A DNA stretch of 12,397 nt from Pararoseburia sp963661325 (GTDB lineage: Bacteria; Bacillota; Clostridia; Lachnospirales; Lachnospiraceae), in the NCBI GenBank assembly GCA_963661325.1, contig CAVLBP010000069.1, forward strand, positions 1 through 12,397, given 5' to 3'. The stretch's first letter is position 1. Every line of letters begins with the position of its first letter. The notes under the pieces are model-generated. The model was not told where the DNA came from. It ran no database searches and saw only the letters and a program-made list of their open reading frames with translations. The position numbers were made by a program, and so were the translations under genes. Positions 1 through 6,071 of the stretch are shown one piece after another.

Positions 1-53
1 CCTATGACCCTCTGCTTGTAAGGCAGATGCTCTCCCAGCTGAGCTAAGATCCC
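1..53 (-). tRNA. tRNA-Val (anticodon UAC), 3' part cut off by window edge
   Basis: Read on the minus strand, this is the first 53 bases of a tRNA. It has a 7-base acceptor strand GGGATCT, the linker TA, a D arm GCTC/GAGC around AGCTGGGA, an anticodon stem TCTGC/GCAGA enclosing the loop CTTACAA, the variable loop GGGTC and the 5' strand of the T stem, ATAGG. The loop gives anticodon TAC, so it reads valine GTA and related codons. The T loop, the 3' acceptor strand and any CCA lie beyond position 1. The bases fit the usual Firmicutes tRNA-Val closely. It may be the first gene of a tRNA cluster that continues outside the window, but that cannot be seen here. Confidence 0.95.
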
Positions 54-84
54 ATTTCATTGCCGCTCGTCGCGACCGAGATTA

Positions 85-113
85 AATATACTATACTTGT
101 ACTCTTTCGTCAA
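85..113 (-). promoter_or_regulatory. Sigma-70-type promoter for the tRNA-Val gene
   Basis: On the minus strand there is a -35 box TTGACG (108-113), a 17-base spacer and a -10 box TATATT (85-90). Each matches consensus at five of six positions and the spacing is optimal. Transcription would start near position 77, giving a leader of about 24 bases before the tRNA. The bases after the -10 turn abruptly GC-rich (TCTCGGTCGCGACGAG). This fits a GC-rich discriminator, as seen at growth-rate-controlled stable RNA promoters. The boxes are seen directly; the regulatory reading is inference. Confidence 0.8.
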
Positions 114-159
114 CACTTTTTTAGAAATTTTTTCAATTTTTTTATTTTTCAAACTTTTT

Positions 160-2586
160 CTACAATTTTGCTCCAACCAGAGAATCTACCAGTTTGACAC
201 AGTCTGACGCATCCTTGGAATAACCGTCTGCTCCGATCTCCTCCGCAAAACTCTCCGTGATACAGGCACCGCCAATGATGATCTTAGATGTGCAGCCGAC
301 ACGCTTTGCCTCGTCAACCACATCTTTCATACGCATCATGGTCGTTGTCATAAGTGCAGACAGACCGATGATCTCGGCATGCTCCTCTACCGCTTTTTTC
401 ACAATGGACTCTGCCGGCACATCCTTTCCCATGTCAAAAACACGATAGCCATAGTTCTTGAGCATGAGTACAACCAGATTTTTGCCAATATCGTGAATGT
501 CGCCCTCTACGGTCGCAATGACAACGGTCGCCTTGGCCTCATCCTTTTTGCCTGCCAAAAGCAGGGGTTCTAAATACTCCATGGCCTCTTTCATGGCATT
601 GGCTCCCGCGATCAACTGTGGCAGGAAATACTTTTTGTTATCGTAATACTCTCCCACCTGATTGATGCCCGGGATCAGATATTTTTCGATCACCGCGGAT
701 GGTTCTTCTCCACCATCCACCTCTTTTTTTACTTCCCGGATGATGGATTCCTTGTCGCCCTTTACCACACAGTCAAAGATCGGATGATGGATCTCTTCTT
801 TGGTCTGACTGTCTGCCTTGACATCCTTGGAGCCGACCATCTTCATGGCTGTCGTAGGTACTGTCCTCAAGTAACGCTCTGATGCCCATTCCTTGCCCAG
901 CAAAAGATCCGTAGCCAGCGCCGTATACATGAGGAGTTCCTGGGACGGATTAGCGATCGCCATGGTCAGTCCCTTGGACAAAGCCACATTCAAAAATGCT
1001 GTATTGACAAAAATACGCTGCGGCATACCAAAAGAAATATTGGAAAGTCCACAGATGGTAGGCAGGTGCAGGGTATTCTTGCAATAAGAAATGGTTTCAA
1101 AACATTCCAAAGCCGCCGATGGATTGGCGCCTACGGTCGCCACCAGAACATCAACTACGGCATCATTGTCCTGCAATCCTACTGCGCGCGCTGCCTCTAA
1201 GACAGTAGCGATATGTCCCTTCTTTTCCTCTAGATCCTTTGGCAATCCCGCCTGTGAAAGCGGAAGGAGAACAAACATGGCTCCGTATTTCTTGGCGATC
1301 GGCAAAAGTTCTTTCATTTTTTCTGCTTCACAGGAAATGGAATTGATGAGGGCTCGTCCCGGATAGATACGAAGGGCTGCCTCCATGACATCTACATAAG
1401 AAGTATCGATGGAAAGCGGCAGGTCTACCGTGGATGTCACCTCATAGATGGCATCCAGCATGGTCGCTTTTTCGTCGATACCGTTGGTTCCCATATTAAC
1501 GTCTAAGATGGCTGCCCCGGCGATCTCCTGATCTCTGGCAAATTGGCGTACCATCTGCATACTGCCTGACCGCAATTCTTCCTGCAATGCCTTTTTTCCG
1601 GTCGGATTGATACGCTCTCCCACGACCTTAAAGCCACCATCCAGCGTCACTTCCACAAAGCCTCGCTCCGAGGTCAGCACCGGTCGGTTCTTCTTTACAA
1701 TCGGTGCCGCTTTCTTGTCACGCATACGGTCTGCCAGTGCCTTGATATGGTCCGGTCTGGTACCGCAGCAGCCGCCCACAACTGCCGCTCCGGCATCTAC
1801 TAATTGTTCGCAGGCATCCGCAAAGTCTTCCGGCGTCATCTTATAGACCGTCTCTCCGTTTTCCAGTTCCGGCATACCGGCATTTGGCTTGACCATGATC
1901 GGAATATCCGCATAAGGAAGCATAGCCTTTACCAAAGGAATCATGGCAAGCGGTCCGGTCGAACAGTTCACGCCGACAATATCCGCTCCCATATGCTCCA
2001 AAACGACCATGGCGATCTCCGGTGCCGTACCATACAAAGTCCTGCCATCCTCATTATAAGTCAAAGAGATCATAACCGGCAGGTCACAAGTCTCCTTAAC
2101 TGCCAAAAGTGCCGCACGGCACTCTTGTAAACTCATCATAGTCTCAATGACAAAGAGATCCACGCCCTCCTTTAAGATGGCGCGAATCTGCTCCTTATAG
2201 ACATCCACAAGATCTTCAAAAATGAGATCGCCGACCGGATACAACTGTCTGCCTGTCATGGTAAGGTCTCCGGCAACGTATGCCTGACCCCCAGCTGCCT
2301 CGCGGCTAAAACGCACCATGGCGCGATTCAGTTCTTCCAGCCGATCTTCCATCCCATACTCCGCCAACTTGATCCGATTGGCAGTAAAAGTCGGTGCATA
2401 CAGAATCTGTGTACCGGCTTCTACATATGCTTTTTGTAAGGATACAATGGCATCCTTATGATGATAGATCCAGTCCTCCGGACAGACCCCCATCGGCATA
2501 CCCTTTGCCATGAGGTTGGATCCTGTCGCTCCATCTAATATGATCGGTCCTTTTTGAAAAAGATCCTGTAATTCCTGTCTGGTCAT
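160..2586 (-). CDS. metH: Cobalamin-dependent methionine synthase, without reactivation domain
   Basis: Transfers the methyl group of 5-methyltetrahydrofolate through cobalamin to homocysteine, giving methionine and tetrahydrofolate in the cytoplasm. The 808 residues hold four modules in order. First is a zinc homocysteine-binding barrel (about 1-295; ligands Cys208 in GVNCST and Cys273/Cys274 in GGCCGT). Next is a pterin-binding barrel (about 310-570; VVGERINPTG at 321, LSIDTS at 391, GLSNISFGMP at 513). Then come the helical cap (about 595-680) and the cobalamin-binding fold (about 688-808), whose GDIHDIGKN carries the cobalt ligand His698. It stops after the cobalamin fold, so the C-terminal AdoMet reactivation domain of the roughly 1,200-residue enterobacterial enzyme is absent. 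This looks like a natural end, not a break. The start 18 nt after the chemoreceptor gene has a modest AGGGA site, so the two genes are probably cotranscribed. The stop is TAG, and no hairpin terminator is visible after it. Confidence 0.95.
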   Translation of the reverse strand: MTRQELQDLFQKGPIILDGATGSNLMAKGMPMGVCPEDWIYHHKDAIVSLQKAYVEAGTQILYAPTFTANRIKLAEYGMEDRLEELNRAMVRFSREAAGGQAYVAGDLTMTGRQLYPVGDLIFEDLVDVYKEQIRAILKEGVDLFVIETMMSLQECRAALLAVKETCDLPVMISLTYNEDGRTLYGTAPEIAMVVLEHMGADIVGVNCSTGPLAMIPLVKAMLPYADIPIMVKPNAGMPELENGETVYKMTPEDFADACEQLVDAGAAVVGGCCGTRPDHIKALADRMRDKKAAPIVKKNRPVLTSERGFVEVTLDGGFKVVGERINPTGKKALQEELRSGSMQMVRQFARDQEIAGAAILDVNMGTNGIDEKATMLDAIYEVTSTVDLPLSIDTSYVDVMEAALRIYPGRALINSISCEAEKMKELLPIAKKYGAMFVLLPLSQAGLPKDLEEKKGHIATVLEAARAVGLQDNDAVVDVLVATVGANPSAALECFETISYCKNTLHLPTICGLSNISFGMPQRIFVNTAFLNVALSKGLTMAIANPSQELLMYTALATDLLLGKEWASERYLRTVPTTAMKMVGSKDVKADSQTKEEIHHPIFDCVVKGDKESIIREVKKEVDGGEEPSAVIEKYLIPGINQVGEYYDNKKYFLPQLIAGANAMKEAMEYLEPLLLAGKKDEAKATVVIATVEGDIHDIGKNLVVLMLKNYGYRVFDMGKDVPAESIVKKAVEEHAEIIGLSALMTTTMMRMKDVVDEAKRVGCTSKIIIGGACITESFAEEIGADGYSKDASDCVKLVDSLVGAKL

Positions 2587-2604
2587 TCCTGTTTATTCCC
2601 TACA

Positions 2605-4107
2605 TTATTCTGTCGTGATAATGTTGTTTTCCTTTTCTACCATTTGTTTTAACTCTTCGGAAATATTATAAATTTCCGTCAATTGATCGTTAAGCACGTC
2701 AAGATCTGTCACACTTTGTTCGAAGACATTCGCACAACTCTCAGATGACGCCGCAACTTCTTCACTTGTTGCAGACAGATCACTGATACTGTCGCTGATC
2801 TGACTGTTAGAGGCCAGTATCTCGCTTACCTCACTGCTCAAACTCTGAATATCTGCATATACTTCCTCCATTTTTTCCTCAATGGTCTTAAAGTTATCCG
2901 CAGTCGTTGCGATCATATCATTCTGATTTTCTACGGATTCTGTAGATTTCCTCATGTTTTCTGAGGCCTCTTCTACATTTACCGTCAGTTTTTCGATAAT
3001 ATCTGTAATCTTGCCTGTTGATTCCTTCGTCTCTTCGGACAGGGTGCGTATCTCATCTGCTACTACAGCAAATCCCTTTCCTGCTTCCCCTGCTCTGGCA
3101 GCCTCAATAGACGCATTCAATGCCAGAAGATTGGTCTGATCGGAAATATTTAAGATCGTACCAATGATAACCTCTACCTCTTTAATGCGGTTGTTGAGTT
3201 CTTCCGTTGTCTCTCTTGTCTGACGGTTGATCTCCGCTGTGCCATTGGCCTGCTCACGCAGGTCTTCGATCAGTTTGGCTCCTTCTTTGACCGTAGATGC
3301 AGAAATTTCCACAGCTTCCTTCATGTGATCTGTACCATTTCCTGCTTTCTCAAGACTATTCTGGATATCGCTTGTCATCATAGTCTGTTGTTCTATCGCC
3401 TGTGCCGTCGATTTGACGCCCAAGGAAATCTCCTGTACCGATCCATTGCTGGTCTCCATGCTCTCCGTCAAAAGTTCTGCTTTTTCCTTGGCCTGCTGGA
3501 ACATCTGTACCAGCTGGTCTGACATACGAATCACATTTTCCGCAACCGTCTGCTGTTCTTTTGCTCGGGTCTCCACTTCATCCTTGTCTTCTTCATGATG
3601 TTTTTGGAGCATTTTAACAATAAGATATGCCACGATGGTAACAGCAACGGCAAAGATCAATTGTACGACACTTGTCGCAAACATCTCCTCATCATGATAG
3701 GTCATTACACAGATTGGCACCTTGATAGCATTGACAATACTAAAGGCCAGACCACTGATCATAACCCACTTCGGATGCATATATACGATCGTGGTAAACA
3801 TGATTGGAAACATAAAGGCATACATATCAATACGCTTGACCGTAAGCGAATATACAGCATACGCAATAATCAGAGTAATAATGCATATTTTTTCAAATCC
3901 ATCTCCTGATCTGTTTCTGTGATAAGAAATCTGCAGGATCACCAATGCTCCCACACAAACAAGAGTACGCAAAATTGCAAACATAATATTGGTACTGCTC
4001 TGCGTAAAACTTGCCAAAGCGAGCAAAGTCTCGAGTCCTGCAACAATAGTCGCCACAATACAGGCGATACGGTTTTTTTCTATCATTTGTTGTTTTAAAA
4101 GTTCCAT
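2605..4107 (-). CDS. Methyl-accepting chemotaxis protein with six-helix membrane domain
   Basis: A chemoreceptor-family protein of 500 residues, expected to sit in the membrane and signal through CheW/CheA. Residues 1-168 contain about six hydrophobic helices (roughly 13-33, 40-60, 72-90, 94-110, 113-135, 144-166) joined by short loops. There is no periplasmic ligand domain of the usual 100-plus residues and no clear HAMP domain. A charged, helical stretch leads into the signalling domain. The conserved hairpin tip lies at about 320-360 (ALNASIEAARAGEAGKGFAVVADEIRTL). Possible adaptation methylation sites include TSEEVAASSE near 447. No C-terminal NWETF-like CheR tether is present. The ATG at 4107 is chosen because GGAGGG sits six bases upstream; an in-frame ATG 18 codons earlier would lie across the promoter. 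metH follows after 18 nt. The family call is secure, the ligand is unknown. Confidence 0.93.
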   Translation of the reverse strand: MELLKQQMIEKNRIACIVATIVAGLETLLALASFTQSSTNIMFAILRTLVCVGALVILQISYHRNRSGDGFEKICIITLIIAYAVYSLTVKRIDMYAFMFPIMFTTIVYMHPKWVMISGLAFSIVNAIKVPICVMTYHDEEMFATSVVQLIFAVAVTIVAYLIVKMLQKHHEEDKDEVETRAKEQQTVAENVIRMSDQLVQMFQQAKEKAELLTESMETSNGSVQEISLGVKSTAQAIEQQTMMTSDIQNSLEKAGNGTDHMKEAVEISASTVKEGAKLIEDLREQANGTAEINRQTRETTEELNNRIKEVEVIIGTILNISDQTNLLALNASIEAARAGEAGKGFAVVADEIRTLSEETKESTGKITDIIEKLTVNVEEASENMRKSTESVENQNDMIATTADNFKTIEEKMEEVYADIQSLSSEVSEILASNSQISDSISDLSATSEEVAASSESCANVFEQSVTDLDVLNDQLTEIYNISEELKQMVEKENNIITTE

Positions 4108-4113
4108 TTTCTT

Positions 4114-4119
4114 CCCTCC
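4114..4119 (-). promoter_or_regulatory. Ribosome binding site fixing the chemoreceptor start
   Basis: GGAGGG on the minus strand, six bases before the ATG at 4107. It decides between this start and a longer reading from 4161. The longer reading has no such site and would place the coding sequence across the -10 box. Confidence 0.85.
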
Positions 4120-4142
4120 AGTGCCAAAAATTATCTGTGTAA

Positions 4143-4172
4143 AGTATAGCACGTTTTTCACAAGATTGTACA
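4143..4172 (-). promoter_or_regulatory. Extended -10 promoter for the chemoreceptor-metH unit
   Basis: On the minus strand TGCTATACT gives an extended -10 (TG at 4150-4151, TATACT at 4143-4148, five of six matches to TATAAT). TGTACA at 4167-4172 is a partial -35 match with an 18-base spacer. The extended -10 would compensate for the weak -35. Transcription would start near 4136, leaving a leader of only about 29 bases, too short for a known methionine or cobalamin riboswitch. The upstream exporter operon could also read through into this unit. Confidence 0.65.
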
Positions 4173-4177
4173 GGAAA

Positions 4178-4213
4178 ATACATTATATATTCATGTATAA
4201 TTATGCATACACG
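4178..4213 (-). repeat. Overlapping AT-rich inverted repeats between exporter and chemoreceptor genes
   Basis: Just after the stop of the second ABC gene, the minus strand can form CGTGTAT/ATACATG (4207-4213 with 4192-4198; 8-base loop, one G-U pair) or ATACAT/ATGTAT (4193-4198 with 4178-4183; 9-base loop). The two share one arm, so they exclude each other. The second is followed by only a short T run. It might be a weak terminator for the exporter operon, but it is AT-rich and lacks the GC stem of a typical one. It could equally be chance in AT-rich DNA. Confidence 0.3.
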
Positions 4214-4220
4214 CAAAACG

Positions 4221-6071
4221 CTACCCCACTTCTTCAAATTGACTATTATATAGTTCTGCATAGAATCCATTTTTAGCGATCAGTTCTTCGTGGCTGCCCT
4301 GCTCGATGATGTCCCCATCCTTCATGACAAGGATCAGATCTGCATCCTTGATGGTCGAAAGCCTATGGGCGATCACGAAACTGGTTCTGCCCTGCATCAG
4401 ATGGTTCATAGCCTTCTGGATGCGCTGTTCCGTTCTGGTATCTACCGAACTGGTCGCCTCGTCTAAAATCAGGATCGGATTGTCAGCAAGAATGGATCTG
4501 GCAATGGTGAGCAGCTGCCTTTGTCCCTGGGAAACATTGCTTGCCTCCTCATTTAAAACAAAATCGTAACCGCCCGGCAGGGTCTCGATAAAGTGATGGG
4601 CATGGGCAGCCTTGGCAGCCGCCATAACTTCTTCATCCGTCGCATCCAATTTTCCGTAGCGGATATTTTCCATGATACTGCCCTTAAAGAGCCAGGTGTC
4701 CTGCAAGACCATACCAAAATGCTCGCGCAGATTGCTGCGACCAAAAGAACGGATATCCTGTCTGTCAATCTTGATACAGCCGTCGTTTACATCATAAAAA
4801 CGCATCAAGAGTTTGACCATGGTCGTCTTTCCGGCTCCGGTCGGTCCTACGATCGCCACCATCTGCCCCGGTTTTACCTGACAGGAGAAATCGTGGATGA
4901 TGATCTTGTCTGCATCGTAACCAAATTTTACATGTTCAAAAGAAACGGCTCCTTCTACCTTATCCATGACAAGCGGATTTTCCGTCTCCACTTCTTCTGT
5001 CTCTTCCAAAAATTCAAAGACACGCTCTGCCGCTGCAACCGTAGACTGCAAGAGGTTGGATACATTTGCCATCTGCTGGATCGGCTGGGTAAAGTTCTTT
5101 ACATATTGGATAAATGCCTGAATATCGCCGACTGTAATGCTTCCGGCTACGGCAAGCACACTCCCCACGATCGCAACGGCAACATAACCGAGATTTCCTA
5201 CAAAGGTCATGACCGGCTGCATAAGCCCGGACAAAAACTGGGATTTCCATGCGGAATTGTAAAGTTCTTCATTCTTGGCGTTAAAATCCGCCAGCACATC
5301 TTCCTCTTTATTGTATACCTTTACAATGCTCTGCCCGGCAAAAGTCTCCTCCACCTGTCCGTTGATCTCACCCAGAGTTCTCTGCTGAGCGATGAAGTAT
5401 TTTTGCGAAAAATTTACGATCAGCATGACCAGTCCTAAAGAGATCGGCAGGATCACAAGGGCGATCAGGGTCATCAACGGGCTGATGGATAACATCATGA
5501 CTAAAACACCGATCATGGTCGTCACAGAGGTAATGACCTGGGTGATACTCTGGTTCATGCTCTGTCCTAAGGTATCAACATCATTGGTAATGCGGGAAAG
5601 GATCTCTCCCACGGTCTTGGACTCAAAATATGCCATCGGCAGGCGGTGGATCTTCTCGGAGATCTCAGAACGCATACGAAATGTCATCTTCTGCGCTACC
5701 CCTGCCATGATATAGCCCTGGGCAAAACTCATCAGGGCACTGAAAAGATAAATGCCAAGCAATATCAGAAGGATCTTTCCGATCACATCAAAACGGATGC
5801 TGCCGGTTCCCTGGATCTTTGCCACCAGTCCGTTGAAAAGTTCTGTCGTTGCCAGACTTAAAACTTTTGGTCCGATGACATTAAAAATGGTGCTTAGGAT
5901 GGCAAAAAAGATCACAATACCGATTCCCACTTTATAAACGCTCAGATATTTTAAAAGTTTGCGCAATGTTCCCTTAAAGTCTTTTGCCTTTTCTACCGGT
6001 CTGCCCGGGCCTCCGCCCATAGGGCCATGATGACGACGAGGTGCTTTTGCTCTTTCATTTGCTTCACTCAT
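4221..6071 (-). CDS. ABC exporter half-transporter, catalytic subunit of a heterodimer
   Basis: A membrane-fused ATPase of 616 residues with an exporter-type transmembrane domain (about 45-345) followed by a nucleotide-binding domain (about 375-610). Walker A is GPTGAGKT at 409-416, the Q-loop Gln is 457, Walker B ends in Asp537-Glu538 and the switch His is 569, so the residues for hydrolysis are intact. The signature reads VSQGQ (513-517) instead of the usual LSGGQ. The cytoplasmic N-terminus (1-30) is rich in Gly, His, Arg and Pro, a feature I associate with this exporter class in Firmicutes. The ATG overlaps the upstream stop as TAATG, and AAAGGAGGT (6080-6088) lies eight bases upstream inside the preceding gene, so translation is probably coupled and the two chains made in equal amounts. 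Substrate is unknown: drug, lipid or peptide export are all possible. Confidence 0.94.
   Translation of the reverse strand: MSEANERAKAPRRHHGPMGGGPGRPVEKAKDFKGTLRKLLKYLSVYKVGIGIVIFFAILSTIFNVIGPKVLSLATTELFNGLVAKIQGTGSIRFDVIGKILLILLGIYLFSALMSFAQGYIMAGVAQKMTFRMRSEISEKIHRLPMAYFESKTVGEILSRITNDVDTLGQSMNQSITQVITSVTTMIGVLVMMLSISPLMTLIALVILPISLGLVMLIVNFSQKYFIAQQRTLGEINGQVEETFAGQSIVKVYNKEEDVLADFNAKNEELYNSAWKSQFLSGLMQPVMTFVGNLGYVAVAIVGSVLAVAGSITVGDIQAFIQYVKNFTQPIQQMANVSNLLQSTVAAAERVFEFLEETEEVETENPLVMDKVEGAVSFEHVKFGYDADKIIIHDFSCQVKPGQMVAIVGPTGAGKTTMVKLLMRFYDVNDGCIKIDRQDIRSFGRSNLREHFGMVLQDTWLFKGSIMENIRYGKLDATDEEVMAAAKAAHAHHFIETLPGGYDFVLNEEASNVSQGQRQLLTIARSILADNPILILDEATSSVDTRTEQRIQKAMNHLMQGRTSFVIAHRLSTIKDADLILVMKDGDIIEQGSHEELIAKNGFYAELYNSQFEEVG

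Noticed and set aside
65..80. GC-rich partly palindromic stretch (around TCGCGA) upstream of the tRNA
   Set aside because: Considered as an operator or attachment site, but it lies in the expected tRNA leader just after the -10 box and has no integrase or second copy in view.
4108..4161. N-terminal extension of the chemoreceptor by 18 codons
   Set aside because: It would cover the -10 box, and the strong GGAGGG site points to the ATG at 4107.
3893..4270. Minus-strand frame of 125 codons spanning the end of the exporter operon and the start of the receptor gene
   Set aside because: It crosses the promoter and ribosome binding site of the receptor gene and overlaps both real genes in another frame; no motif.
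4593..5438. Plus-strand open frame of 281 codons opposite the second ABC gene
   Set aside because: It lies wholly inside a gene with intact motifs, its product is rich in His, Arg and Cys as expected of antisense translation, and it shows no family motif or convincing ribosome binding site.
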